Assembly (NCBI GenBank): GCA_018287875.1
Contig: JAGVVL010000013.1
Location: 1,116,001-1,180,000, forward strand
DNA length: 64,000 nt
Direction: 5' to 3'
Source of the DNA: Nigrospora sphaerica
Taxonomy: Eukaryota > Ascomycota > Sordariomycetes > Amphisphaeriales > Apiosporaceae
Each line of letters begins with the position of its first letter. Positions within the stretch are counted from its first letter, which is position 1. A program made the position numbers and the translations under genes. The notes under the pieces are model-generated. The model was not told the origin of the DNA. It worked only from the letters and a program-made list of their open reading frames with translations, and made no database searches. Shown piece after piece: positions 11,831-24,395 of this stretch.

Positions 11831-12953
11831 ACAAGAAGAACCTAGGCTGCCTGGCCCCAGAGGGCAGCGCTACGTCGGTTGAAGCAGGCGATACTTGGAA
11901 TCGCATTGCCTCTTTGCATGGGTAGATAGAATCATCTTGGCTCCTCCTCGACCGCAAAACCCCCTCCAAACTCCGCCATGGTTGTCTCTCGCACGAGCCA
12001 TGACTGTACATGCTCCCATCTTTCCATTCGTCTATCCATCAAATTCTCCTCCAGTACTTTTCCCCCTTCAACAACTCATCCACTTCATGTAAAGTCCGTT
12101 CTCGCTGCCCTCGCACCCCCTCCCTCCATCCGTCCGTCTTTTACCCCATCCCTTCGCCTTTCTCTTTCTCTTCAACAATAATGCCCACCGGGAAAGTCAA
12201 ACTTTCCATCTAACCACCTACCCATCCATTCATCCTCTGCTTCTCTGTTCTCCTCACTCCCCCACTTCACTTCTCCTCCTGTTTCATCCGCAACCACATC
12301 CCTCAAAGGTACTTCACCACCACCTCCTCGCCTAACACGCAGTCTGTCGGTCTATCCCACTTCTATTAATTTCTCATCGATCCGTCCGTCCACCCTTCCG
12401 TCATTCCGTCTTCCTGCGTCTTCCTACCTGCCCTCCAATATGGCAGTGACTGCAATTTCTCTGGCTAGATATCGTCGTGAGATTTATCGGAATATAACAA
12501 AAAGCCTCTCAGCTACCCCGGCCAGCCTTTTCTCCGTCGGTTCGCCAAGCCCGAAGTTTCCTCTGGCAAGCAGTCGTTGCTGAATCCAACAGCGAGCCTG
12601 TCCATCCATTTCAATGGGCGCTCTTTGAGGCTTTGATAGAATTTCAGTCACTTTTGAGTCAGATGAAAACGGTATATCAGGATTTCCTTCATCGGCTCAG
12701 ACCAGGAGGGCCAAGGTAAGTCAAGCAGGGTCACGAACTGGTGGTGAACAAGTTATAACTTTGAATGTATAATGTATCAATCCTTTCGTCGTCACTGTTC
12801 CCAGCACTTCGAGCCCTATTCTTCATGCTCTCGTAGCCGACCCTGATAGATGTACTTTTAGAGTATTAGTAAAATACCCTTAAAAACGTCGTAAAAGAAA
12901 CCCAAGTGCTTATTCTAGTAGCCCATCTCACATGAGAGGCTGCGATCCTGTGT
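11831..12953. other. Intergenic with long pyrimidine-rich tract
   Basis: From about 11980 to 12440 the plus strand is strongly C/T-rich with many CCATCC, TCTT and CCGTC runs. This is a low-complexity tract of the kind seen in fungal promoters. No gene was recognised. Confidence 0.5.
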
Positions 12954-13275
12954 TTACTGGTCATTTACAGCCGTTGGTGCCTGTTCTTCCTTGCTCAGTT
13001 GGTTCGAGAGCAGAGAAGACCATGGATGCCAGACAAGCAAAAAATTGAGATTCTCGCACAGGCAAGCATTATTCAAACGCCTACAGGATACAGTGGTGCC
13101 TGATCTGTGCGCGGAAAGGAGTCCCATAAACTTGCCCAGGCAGTAGCTTATGACCAGCATGGCGTTGGTTGCCATCTTTTTAGTATGGCCCGCAGTATTG
13201 GCCTTGGCGACAGACATGGATTGTTTCCAGATAGCTGCACAAGAAAAGGATATCCATAGGCACACGAGGCGGCCG
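12954..13275 (-). pseudogene. C-terminal relic of an allantoate-type MFS permease
   Basis: The minus-strand peptide contains RLVCLWISFSCAAIWK and SVAKANTAGHTKKMATNAML followed by VISYCLGKFMG. This is the signature late-helix region (TAGHTKK..NAM...YC.GN..GP) of DAL5-like anion/cation symporters. After this the frame loses the family pattern and ends at a stop at 12954. The upstream ten helices are missing. The two intact permeases at 20-26 kb belong to the same broad family. Confidence 0.55.
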
Positions 13276-14581
13276 TAAGGATTGGGCGAGTTATATACGC
13301 TCCCGTGTTTACATGCGGAGATGGTTAGGCATCACGACGCGCAAAGTAGCTTATTACTATTTGTCAGGACGAAAGCTCCATCGGCAAAGAGACACGATAA
13401 CGAGGAGAGCTCAACTTTCAACTCCGGTATTCCAACATCCAAACGGCGGTTCTTGACTTTACCTCACATCCTCAGCACACGATTTGCATGGAGCCATTAT
13501 ATGGACGACCCCGATATTCGGGTACCCGCATGGTCTTCTTAACGAGTTGGGGAACTGCTGCCGATATAGAATATTTACGCGGGAAGGGCATAGTACAGAG
13601 TCTACCAGCCTCGGGAAATCCGTGTGGACTGCCGATCGGGTACAAACAGGGTAGAAAGAGCTTCATTGGTTTTTACTAGGAGAAGCTATGCCCTCATCTG
13701 TCACCACGGCATCATTTAACCCTTAACAGAAGCTATATATCGACGAAACTCACAAAGGTCCCGCTACGGACCCCAATGATCCACGGGCATAAGGATTTGC
13801 CCTAGCAACCTCGAGCATGCATCCGCGGCAAGATCCACAACGTCACAAAGTTCAACCTCAGGAATGGCTTTGAAGGGAATGATAGAAATACCGAGGCTAA
13901 AGAGAGGTTCCTATTTCGTTTGATTACTACTTATCCCTCGCTTGGAAAAGCACTCTCCGAACCCTTGGCCATACGCAGGAGCCGTCGAAGGCCAATTCTG
14001 GTATATATGCGATCCCTGCTTACGGTCAGCCGTGAACGTCTCCACTGCAAAGTATTCGAGTGCAGCCAGGGGCGCTATCAGAAAAGTCGATCTCACCCTA
14101 GGCCTCGTGAAGTTTTATCCCGAGACGTTCCAGCTGGTCAACGGGCTTAACGATTTCTAGACCGTATATGCTTCTGGAAAATTTGCCTGCTTTTTAAGCA
14201 TCGAGGGGCAAGACATAGTAGCTTCACATATGATATGCAGAAACAGAAGGTTCTTATGAACCACACAGACTTCAGATGCGCGGCAACAGCATTCCCATCA
14301 TCCGCGCATTCTATCTACTGGTTATACGATATATAAGCTGGGGGTGCCCTTCATAACAGCCCATAGTGCTGTAGGACAGTTACATTCGTTCCTATCTACT
14401 AAAAGTGATAGGAATTGTGATGAATATAACACGGTATACCATCCTTATTTATTTTGGCAGCCCAAATATCTCGCGCAGTATAGACACTTATATTCGACCT
14501 TCTACGAAAGCCACGACCCTTAAAACCATTTCCGGTTTCATCTTGCTTATCTCCAGCTTCGATTCGACGTTAGGCGATGGA
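13276..14581. other. Intergenic with no recognisable gene
   Basis: A short open frame at 13942-14160 on the plus strand has ordinary amino-acid composition but no known motif and no clear partner exons, so it was not called. The rest shows nothing. Confidence 0.35.
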
Positions 14582-16498
14582 CTAGAAAGACCTCGGCTCT
14601 GCTCCTCGTGGATAGACCTTGATATTTAGAGGTGGTTTCTCCCACAGACTGAATGTCTTTTGTCGCTCGATCCAGCGATCGCTGTCCGGCTCGAGGGAGA
14701 GTAGATCAAGAGACCAGACCATCTTGCTGATGATAAGGCGCATCTCGGCCCACGCGAGACTGGAAGATAGGATTAGCCTCCTCTTCTCGCGAATATCAAA
14801 GACTCGCCGGGCTGGAGAGTGCTAGACTCACTTTTTTCCGATACAGTCGCGCGGGCCGTAGCTAAAGGGCTTGAAGACGGCCTTGTCATCACTATCGAAC
14901 TCGGCCGCTGCGTTCTTGAGCCAACGTTCGGGGATGAACTCGAGAGGCCGGTGGAAGTTGGCAGGGTCCCTGTGCGCCGCCCAAAGGTTCATGGTCAGGC
15001 TCGTGTGCGGCGGTACCACCCGTCCGGCGATCACGGCGCTCTTGTTGCCCGTGACGCGGAAGAGGAAATCCGTAGCCGGTGGGTACAACCGTAAGCCCTC
15101 CTTGATAACGGCGTTGAGGTATTCATGGTGCTGTAATTTCACGTTGGTAAGATCCCCCTCTGTTGCAAAGTCGCGCCGAATGGTCTCGGTCAATTTTCTC
15201 AGCGCTTCGGGGTGGCGGAGGAGAAGATAGGTTGTTCCCGAAACCATGGTGGCGGCTGTAGTCATTGTCAGGGAGGGCAAGGATACCAAAAGGGTAATAT
15301 TGGTCGCCTGGGATTCCACTCACTGGTCTCGCTCCCTGCTACAATGAAGGTGATAGCTGCCATCTCAACCTCCTTGTTCGACATGCTGATGGGGGCCTCG
15401 TCAACAGGAGCCAAGAAGAGACGCACCGGGGACCGCTGTACCTACCCTTTCTCCGTACCGTCATGCTTCAAAATATAGGACAGAAAGTCAGGCTGGTCCG
15501 AGCCCCGTTTGATTCGGCGCTGCGCCGCTTCGCCGCCAAAAGCAACGGATGCCCTCTGGTGATCCAGCATGTGTTTCGGGATGCAGGCCATCGCTGCTTC
15601 TACTAGGCAGGACGGGAACAATGCGATCTCTCGCATAAACGTGAAGGCTTTGAGTGTCGTGAAGGTGTTTTGAAGCCACGGATGAAGGGCGCCCGTGGCC
15701 AGCCCCCCAAACGACTCGCTAAACGACAGATCGCCAATTAGGTCGGTCGTTAAAAAGTTCACCCACTTCACAATGTCGACCACGCCGTGGCATCGCTGAG
15801 ACTCCCGACGCAGGCAGGAGATGTACTGGTCCGTGTACTTCTGTAGGAACGGCTCTTGCATCGAGAGCGCCTTCTCCGAGAAGGCGTGGGCTTGCAAACG
15901 GCGAAGTCTCCGATGGTCCGCATCATTGGCCGTGGACTAATCTCAGATAGTCAGGTTCTAGTTCGTGTCAGCCTCGCGGTGGGTACCCACGATAGTGTCT
16001 ACACTGCCAGGCGGTGAAATATACCACTTGGGGTCTTTTGGAAGATTGCCGCCGCCGTCATTGGTTTGCTTGAGGCCATAGATATCTTGCGGAGAAATCA
16101 GTTAAACAGACGCATTTACGTATACGCCCACCTGGGTCTGGAATGGTCGCTTACCAGGCCATGCTTGGCTGCAAGTGTAGGACAGCGTGTCCGGCGTGAT
16201 TCTCACAATCTGGCCATACTTCTGGTGTAGTGCATAGGCTTTGTGTGTTACATTGCCGCGGAAGATAGAGATTGTGTACGGCAGGCGGCTCGCAGCTCTG
16301 TACCACGGACCTGGGTAATCTCGGAGCGGATGAAAGAAGACGTTATAAATGACACAGACGAGAAGGTAAAGTAGACTCTGGCTGCCCATTAGCGGACCAT
16401 GCATGGGATACAGGTCGAAACATAGCCAATTGGAGTTTGGAATCGGGACGTACCGTTATGGATAGGGCCCCCAGAAGGCGAAGTAGGGGTAGACTCAT
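14582..16498 (-). CDS. Cytochrome P450 monooxygenase (CYP65/isotrichodermin-hydroxylase-like)
   Basis: Seven exons join in phase: 16454-16498, 16155-16377, 15991-16085, 15446-15936, 15324-15385, 14832-15255 and 14582-14759, with introns of 54-76 bp. The product has 505 residues. A short first exon supplies a hydrophobic N-terminal membrane anchor. The PGPWYRAASRLPY proline-rich hinge, I-helix VAGSETTATMVSG, K-helix EGLRLYPP (ExxR), PERW and haem loop FSYGPRDCIGKNLAW with axial Cys443 are all present. Two splices rebuild conserved motifs exactly (AGSETTAT and CIGKNLAW), which supports the model. Class II P450s of this type hydroxylate secondary metabolites such as terpenoids at the ER membrane with a P450 reductase. 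The substrate is unknown. It shares strand with the other enzyme genes at 3-10 kb. Confidence 0.9.
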
Positions 16499-17999
16499 GA
16501 TGCTGAAGAGTTTAAGTAGATAAAAGCCAAGTGGCTGCTCCGTCGGAGCCGGTTTTCGAGGGGAGATAGTGGTGCCCGAACAAGGGACGTTTCCCTGTAA
16601 TAGGTACTATAAATTACGGACCGCCCGCAAGCAAAGAGGGCGAGCCATTTCCCCCCTCTTTATATACTGGTGACGTGCTGGCTTTCCGAAGCCGCCACCA
16701 ACTATTTATGACGATGGCCGATAGCCTTGTCACAACAAAGTGGGGACATACGAAAGATACGACAGAATACGAGCTGTGCGAAAGATTGGATGCGAGAAGT
16801 GCGAAAAGTCCGAAGAGTCCGAGAAGTACGACACGATCCGCAGCTATGGATAAATTCGCGCTTGTGACGCCTTGACGAAACACGTTGGGGAAAAGGTGAA
16901 AGACTCCAGCAACGTGGAATCTCAGCCGTCTAAAATTTCCAGCCCTATGGCTCATAAGCAGGGTCATCCGGGCCGAGCCGCTGTTAATGTCGTCTTCATA
17001 TGCCCGCCCAACACAGTCCGATCAAGATTCCGCTATCGGTGAGATCAACCTCCCTCCTCCGACAGACGGCACGGAGATCTGTGTTGATACAGTCGCTTAG
17101 TGATAAAATCCCGATTGCCCTCAAGGGAGGCCGGCAGCGGGTAAATGGGCGGGAGGTTGGCAGTCAACCTTGGTGTCATGGACTTGTAGATGGGACCTTG
17201 GTCATCAGATGGCAGGCTAATTACGCGTTCCAGCTGTAGCCCAGGTCATGCATGAGGGGCACCTTGATAGAGAGACCATAGGCGCGGTCGCAGCATCGTC
17301 ACTGGAGGAGCGTCTACTCGAGGTGCCGCCGCTTCATGCGCCTTCGTCAAGCGGCCATCCACAGGCCCGGCTCGCTGAGGGTCACGTTGGCTCGAGATGC
17401 TCGCGTTGTCGGACGAGGATGTTGGGGGGCGCACGTAATGCGGCTGTCGTCGCGATAGCTGAGAGTCATGATGGGCGGTTTATCGGTGAGGGGAAGTTGG
17501 CTTGCGCCGCGGCTGTCTTTGCTTCTTGTAGCCTCAGGGGACTGCGCAACTCGGGCCCAAAATAAAGGCATCATGAATCGCGGTGATTCAGAGAGCTTAG
17601 GGGCTCAGAAAGAAGCGTGTCGGAAACTTGCATGCTTTAGACGAAATGGATAAGTGGAACAGCGACCGTGTACATGTCCTCCATCCCCCACGCTCACCTT
17701 AGTACAAGCCACACCGGGAAAATTCAAATGAGTTAGGTTTGGGTGAAATACCAGGAGTGGATGATATTCTTCAGTCAAGTGCTCTATTCAAAAGATGAAG
17801 AAATGTGAAGTGGATGAAAAATTGGCCAGTTGAAAAAGGGACTGGTATAACAGAAGAGTGTTGTGATGCACCAAGTCAATATCCTGGTCTTCCCCTCCCG
17901 AATATGCCGATTGCTTAACCTGTCTTGTTGATCCTTTTGCTTTCATCTCGTCGCCGCTGTCCTCGCACACTGTCGGTACCGCCCAGTGCATACCTTCTA
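16499..17999. other. Intergenic, P450 promoter side
   Basis: A few overlapping ORFs occur on both strands at 17246-17574, but none shows family motifs. No RNA gene was seen. Confidence 0.35.
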
Positions 18000-18671
18000 T
18001 TAACAGTTGCCCAAGGCACAATTGACAATGATCACACCTATCAACGTCACGACAGCCCAGACGGCTTGCCCGGGTACGATCTCCACACAGGCCTGGACAC
18101 TGGAGCCGGGAGGGACAGTGACGATGCCCGACTCGACATCGGCATCGTTGCCTCGCTGAACGCCGATCTTGACACTTTCGTTCAGCAAGAATTATATGCC
18201 GTGGGGGTCGATGCGGTTCAGCCTATCACTGTCGAGCACGTTGACCAGCAACGACATATTCACGGGCATGTTGCCTTTGGCGTTATTCACGTAGTGCGGG
18301 CTACAGGATACGTAGTTATGGCTGGCGGCGGCCTCGAAAAACCAGTCGCGCACTGTCTGCTCGTTGGCGTAGATAATATCGAAGCAACGGTCGAACAGCT
18401 CGTTCAGGCCGTGGAACTCGTTACATATGAGGCCTTTACCGCAGGTGCCAGAGAGGAGCTTGGCATGCCACGAGGGATTGATTTGGCCTACGCAATCGAC
18501 CCAGAAGGTCGTCCTGATTGGGTTCTGTCGCTCGCAAACCGCTTGTTTGAGCAGCCACCTGTCGCCCCAGGGAGGCGGAGGCAAGCCCGGCAGACGCCCG
18601 CAGATGCTGAGCTTCTCTTCTTGAGACTCCGTCTTTCGTGGGCCCCTTTGTTTTCGAAATATCCCGGCCAT
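18000..18671 (-). pseudogene. Unrecognised protein, one frame broken by a single TAA
   Basis: From ATG at 18671 one frame of 223 codons runs to a stop at 18000, interrupted only by TAA at 18192-18194 (codon 160). The reading has natural composition (W, C, F and N well used), several cysteines, and a hydrophobic C-terminal segment AVWAVVTLIGVIIVNCALG that could span a membrane. I do not recognise the family. The TAA could come from CAA by one C-to-T change, as in RIP. Sequencing error, a small unrecognised intron or natural decay are alternatives. The opposite strand has a 280-codon ORF over the same DNA, but its repetitive V/H/D/G composition is typical of an antisense shadow. Confidence 0.45.
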
Positions 18672-20498
18672 GGTTCAATGAGGGATGGAAGAAGGGAAAT
18701 TAGGACCGGTTCAGTAGACGTGGTTGAATTTCTTTTTTCGACGGCGACATTTCCCATAGCAGGGTGAGCTGTTAGAGTCGGCCATAGAAATTAAAGCGTC
18801 TCATGCCGTGTAAGGGGAGAACTGAGTCCGAATGAAAAAGAAGGAATATTGAGATGGGTGTGCACACTCGTGAGGGCAGTAAGATGAGAGAGGAAGTACG
18901 GGAAGTCTGGCCTCCGAAATAAATCTCCTCGGTTTTTATTGCTCATTTACCTAACTACATAATCCTGGACAGCCTGATGACGACCCGGAAGCTGCGGGGA
19001 GAGCAGAGAAATCAAACCTAAATAGGTCGCCGAATACGTAAACGCTACTTGGTGGATAAAGGCTAATCTAAAGTGTGAACTTTAATTTGACAGCCAGCAG
19101 AGAGAATTATAGAAACGAAGGCTTGAGAGTACTTGTTACCTTTGAAATACATGTGACCACTGTAAATGAACGCGTAAGTTTTATTGTCTTGTCTAAACGC
19201 TTTGAGAACCCCTCGGAAGTTGTACTGTGTGGCTTGTATATTGCTAGGTTCTGTGCAACACAACTGGGCGGGAGGGAACAAAACGCTTGTCAAAACTACC
19301 GTTTCCGTGGCAGGCAGGTCGACGGATTGTTATGCATAACCCAGGCTGATGAGGTGACAGGGGGTAAAGAGCTGGCAGAATGCTGTACACATCTCCAAGG
19401 TTGGTTGCGAAACACTTTGAAATGAACAGTGGAAAACAGAGTTTCCAGGGTTCCTGATGCTGGGAATATCTGAGCACACAAGCTTCCAAGAAGCCCGAGA
19501 ACTAACCCTAAACCGAGGCAAAATTTAGTTTGATACCGGCGTGGGCATAGGCGTGGTGATACTTTAGGCGTGTGGATGCTCTGGAGTTGATGCGAAGCCA
19601 CGAGCGAATGCACGCGCAGTGTCGATACGCAGTCAAATGTGTGGAAGTATGCATAGTGGGTGGGTGTATAATTAAACAGGGAACACCGTTTTTTGCAGCG
19701 CCGTCCGCATCAGACCTGGACCCATAATTGCTTGTCAACCATGACTCCGGAAGAAACAAGGCCAAGAATCGTTGCTTTCTCAAAAGTATACACAGCTTTG
19801 TCACAGCCTAGGCAAGGTTATGGACGGTTCAAGGGCATCGACGGCCAAAAAACGCCTACGTTAGGCTGGGTTGACAAAACCTAGACAAGCGCAGAGCTGG
19901 TGGATGCTACCCTGGCAGTTCGGTACACGTGCCTTTCTCTATAATATCTCATTGACCTCTAAATCTAGGCTTTTTAGAAAGAGCAGGTACTAAATATAAA
20001 TACCATGAACAAACCCTCTTTTAAAATTCTAGTACTGCCACTCCTTTACGTATTTTACGGTTAAGTACTCATTGGAGATATGCCTTCTCCGCCTTCTCTG
20101 ACCACCGTTTATGCACCAGCGGGTTGGCAATCGTCAAGTTGCCGTGGAAGCGAGGGGTTCACGCCTCCAATGGCCTGGGCCGGCACTTAATCGCTGTTGC
20201 CCATGCCAGCCAGGACATCAAGGTACCGCCTCGTCGAAACCGGCAAATTGGTACAGTGCGAAGGACAACCGATTTGTTTAGAGGGGAAAACGTTTTCTTT
20301 TTGGCGATTCATCCTCACTTAGGTGCTGAAAAAAGACGTGAAGGCAGAAGACTAACGTCGACTCCTGCAGTGATACTCCCCAGCATCCTACATATCTTAG
20401 GCCCCACTTTGGTATGGAATGGCTTTCGGCACCGACGCCGTCTTCCAGTAATGCAGCCGGTCTCGTATCATTAGCCGTTGCGTGAAAGAAAGCTTCGA
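18672..20498. other. Intergenic with no recognisable gene
   Basis: Short ORFs only. The region has no visible repeats or RNA genes. The right end is the 3' flank of the permease gene. Confidence 0.35.
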
Positions 20499-22572
20499 TC
20501 AAGTGGCGAAGCGGAAATCGAGCCTGGTGGGAGTTAGTTTAACCCCTGACGATAGGCGGAAGGTGGGGACGTGCCGTTTGTTGCCTTCGTCAGTCGTGGT
20601 CTTCCGGTAATGGTCCTGTTCCTCTGGTGACATGGCATCCCACCGGTCTGCCTTGCACTTATTACGCCAACGGTAATAGTAAAATGTGGCTGGATATTGG
20701 ACCACCTGCCGTTCACGGTTAGCGTCTGTGTGGGAGACCGGGATGAGCCTCTCGCAATACTTACACACATCCAGATACAGATGACTAGGAGGCCAGTGTT
20801 TGCTTTGAAGTAGCGCGGCTTGTCTTCCGGCTGGTAGACTAGAGCTGGGTTAACATGGACCCCCCCTTGGCTGGGGAGGGATGAGACTCACTATTGGCGC
20901 CAATCATGCCGCTCACCTGCACCCACATATTGTAGATTCTAGAGGCGTGTCAGTGCGCAAGGGGCGGCTTCTAATGGAGCAGCATGTTACTCACGAGGCA
21001 GATATGGTTCGATTCCGCACTGAACCGGCATTCCGGCTGGTCCAGGCGACTTGAATGGGGTGTGTACTGTTGTAATCGTGAGCGAGTATGGACGTCAAGC
21101 GAGGTATACACATACTAGGGGAATGACAGCAGCGTAGTCGAGATGGCGAAATAGGCCCAGGGGCTGATGGGGTCGGGCAAGGCAATGAGCGCGACGAAGC
21201 AGGGCAGCAGCCATGCATCCTCGGCCATGGCGACGAAACTGCGATTATTGACGAGCTCGCTGAAGGCCGTGATGGCCAGCATGGTGATGCTGGACCCCAC
21301 AATGTAGGGGATGGACAGGAGGTTGGCCATGATGACATTGAAACCGAGGCCGCGGAAAGAGAGCGTCAAGTACTGCGTCACCGGGTATTTGGGCAGGCCG
21401 AAGAGCAGCCCCAGGGCGTAGAGCGGCCACATGTCGTAATCCTTGACACCCTCCCAGATCTGCGCAAGTGAAAGGCCCTGGCGGTTGTACATGCCGCCTT
21501 TCTGAGGGTCGTCGCGGATGACGGCGTTGACAATGATCTTGGACTCGTGCTCGGTAAAGTAGCCTGTCTTGTTCCACCAGCTCTTGGTGCGTGCCGGCGA
21601 CTGGGGCATTAACAGAAAGGATAGCAGGCCAATAGTGAAGGTAAAGGCGCCTTCCACGAGGAACATCCAGCGCCAGCCCTCGTAGCCGAGGATTCCGCGC
21701 ATCGATAGCAGACCCACGGCGGCGAAACCGACCCCAATGTCGACCAGCTGCGACGACATCCAGAACCAGGCCAACCGGATGGGCAGCGCGGGACCGGTGT
21801 ACCAGTAGCTCAGGTACAGGATCGTGTCGGGGATGAAGCCACCCTGAAAGGTGGCAATCAGGTAGCGCGTTGCCAAAAAAGAGGCCCGGCCCTGCAGGAA
21901 AAACTGCATGGCCGAGACGAGGCTGAAGAGGCAGATCTGGATGGGAATCCAGAGGTCGGGACCGATGCGCTTCGAGATGAGCTGCGACGGCAGCTCGGCA
22001 ACCAGAAAACCCACGCGCGAGATCGTCTGCCCCAGGTTGTAATCCTTCTGGGAAAGTCCTAGGTCGTCGAGCATGTTGTCCGACACGGCGTTGTTGATGT
22101 TGTTGCGGTCGATGTTGAGGCCGGCGAACATGACGCACACCCAGGCCATGATTTTCCAGTCCATCTTGCGGCGGACGGCGCGCTCCTCGCGCCAGGTCCA
22201 GCGGAACTGAGGGTCGAAGGCCGACCAGTTCTCCCACTGGGGGTGGATGTACCGCGCCTTGTACTCCTCAACGCCCTCCATATCCCAAATGCTGGCCTGC
22301 GTCGCCACGGCGTCGAGGTCCAGCGGCTGCGACTCGGGCCCCCTCCTCAGGCCTAAGAGACGCAAGACTACATCCCCTAAGCCGGCCCCCATTTTGGCCG
22401 CGCTCTGCGTGGCGAGAGGGGGCGCATCCGTCGACACATTGTGAATGACGGGCGTTTGCAGTCCCGCGGTGGCTTTGGATTGCCAGTCGGCGTCGCCATC
22501 TCGTGGATCAGACAGGTCATGAGTAGACTTGATCGAGTCCTTGGTCGGCGTAGGCGGCCGCTCGGATGACAT
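20499..22572 (-). CDS. MFS permease, anion:cation symporter (allantoate/DAL5-like) family
   Basis: Six exons join in phase: 21116-22572, 20995-21066, 20892-20938, 20765-20838, 20575-20705 and 20499-20523. The product has 601 residues. The long first exon holds the cytoplasmic N-terminus and helices 1-10, with family blocks GLNIDRNNINNAVSDNM, FQGGFIPDTILYLSYWY and EGAFTFTIGLLSFLLMPQSP. The small exons rebuild the late block QVAWTSRNAGSVRNRTIS, then YQPEDKPRYFKANTG and the tail WDAMSPEEQ..TTTDEGNKRLDFRF, which is typical of the family C-terminus. The last intron (20524-20574) starts with GC, not GT. Start chosen at ATG 22572 because the longer frame only has a TTG upstream. Family members import small organic anions such as allantoate, nicotinate or vitamins. 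The 1.8 kb upstream is shared with a divergent permease gene. Confidence 0.88.
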
Positions 22573-24395
22573 CGTCCCGGTACAGAACAAGTACGGTGGA
22601 AAATAGGGGGCAACGGCGGGTCAAGGGGTTAACTGCACGGCGCGCAGCATATACTTTGTAGGCCGTGGTGTTGTTATACTTGCATACCGTATCCATTCTC
22701 CCTGTGCTGCGCCGGTTCGAATAGCCGATTGGCACTAGACATTCCCTCCTATGAGCACGTTATGCCGTCCTACCGGTATCTCGTGGCGACCTGTGCGTAT
22801 ACAGGTGGAGGGACTACTGCCATCAATTTCTCCGCTTTCCTGGCCTCGGTCATATTATAAGCACCACCTTTACGATAAGATGACAAGATGGCGAACCATG
22901 GCCATCCTCTTAGCGAGTGCCGTTTTAAGCGAACCCACTTCCGGCGCCACTCACAAGCCTTGCCAAGCCTCACGCCATCTACTATCAGGTTGCGCCATCT
23001 TTGCACCATTACAAGGGTAGATGCCGTGCCCTGGCCATAGTGAACTTCATAATAAGACACGCGAACTGTAGTTAAGCGCGTTTAAACTTCAATCTGTTAT
23101 ATCTACAAAAGAACTTATCAAAGCGCGATCTTGACTTCCATAGCCTTAATGCAGCATCTGGGCGCCCTAGGTTTGTTGGCAGCGTTCCTCAGCGTGATAA
23201 TATAAAAATACGGTCGCCGCACGCTGCGTCCAGTCTGCCAACCCTGACCCGATAATCAGAGAACACACCGGTGTAACAGTGCCTCCAGTTCGCGCCTATA
23301 TCTTAACACTGCCTTCCTTGACCCTTTGACCCCACAAAGTCGGAGATGATGGTGGCTAAGGCCGGCCCCGAAAACCCACCTCACCGACACTCAGGATGGC
23401 ACCGCCCTCGGAGCCGGCGCCAGGGCGCTCTTGTGGGCGCCGCCCCTGAACTGTCGGCTTGCTAGTCGCACCGACCGCCGTCCTTGCCGTCCTTCCCGTC
23501 GTTGATTTTCTGCGCAACGTGCTGGCACGGCCTTGTTTGGGCCTGGAGATGGGCTGTGGGTAGCCAAATCGTTTGTCCTCGTGTTCCGGGTCCGGGACTG
23601 CGAAAATAGAATGGCATGGACACCAGTGCAGTCACTTAGCATGTCCGCGGTGGCGCCCGCAGCTGGCGCTCCGATTGACGCAGTCTCTAGGTGACATCAC
23701 GGGCGATCTCATAGCATGTCCCGTCGCTTGAGCGGATGAATGCTTTTGCCCCCACGCTCAGATGGCAAAATGCGGGCATGAGGGGAAAATTGCCCCTTCC
23801 CAGTATCAGCCGCTATTTTTCCCTTAGCCTCCTGTCCCCGATCCCATCGCGCACATAATCTGCTGCATGAGCCGCAACTCGTGACTGGCGCCAAGCCACG
23901 TCACGCCATGGCCACCGCGATGTCGCCATAACTGTCCTTCTGCACCCCAACTTCACCATCCGCCAGCAAGCCTTAGGAGGGGTCCAATGGGATGGGCGCC
24001 GTCAATCAGCCGGGCCGGCATTTCTGCCGCTTCTGGATGAAACATAATGACAGGGGACCTATGGCGTGCTCCATGGGTGTCCCTGGTGGCCTCCGAATCA
24101 ATTGCCGTGGAATCTGGGGATTTAAAAGGCTCGTAAAACCCTTATCACTTGGCAGCAAGGCAAGCTGGGGCGGTCCAGACTCCAGCCATGGTTTCGAATC
24201 TCGAGGTCTTTGCAGCGCCAAGCAGCGCCGAGTGGGAAGAAGCCGGGAGTTTATTGGGAATATGCTCGACGGGGTCTGCAGCAGCGAGCTGAAAGCCCTA
24301 TATATGTTGGACGGCGAATGCTTGTGCGGGGGGCTGGAACCACTGCACCACTCCTTCCAAGGTCGCCCAACTAAAGTCCGGACGAAACGACCATC
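22573..24395. other. Shared upstream region of two divergent permease genes
   Basis: About 1.8 kb lies between two head-to-head permease genes. No gene recognised. It should hold both promoters, but no motif is more frequent than chance would allow by eye. Confidence 0.4.

Noticed and set aside
17925..18767. 280-codon plus-strand ORF
   Set aside because: Composition is dominated by V, H, D and G in repetitive order, typical of an antisense frame. The minus-strand frame reads as a natural protein.
21245..22237. 330-codon ORF inside the ACS permease
   Set aside because: Out-of-frame shadow, full of R, P and H without membrane segments, over a clear 12-helix transporter.
22573..24395. GATA-factor sites (HGATAR) between the two permeases, for example at 22873, 23115, 23250 and 24142
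   Set aside because: About four sites in 1.8 kb is no more than expected by chance for such a degenerate motif.
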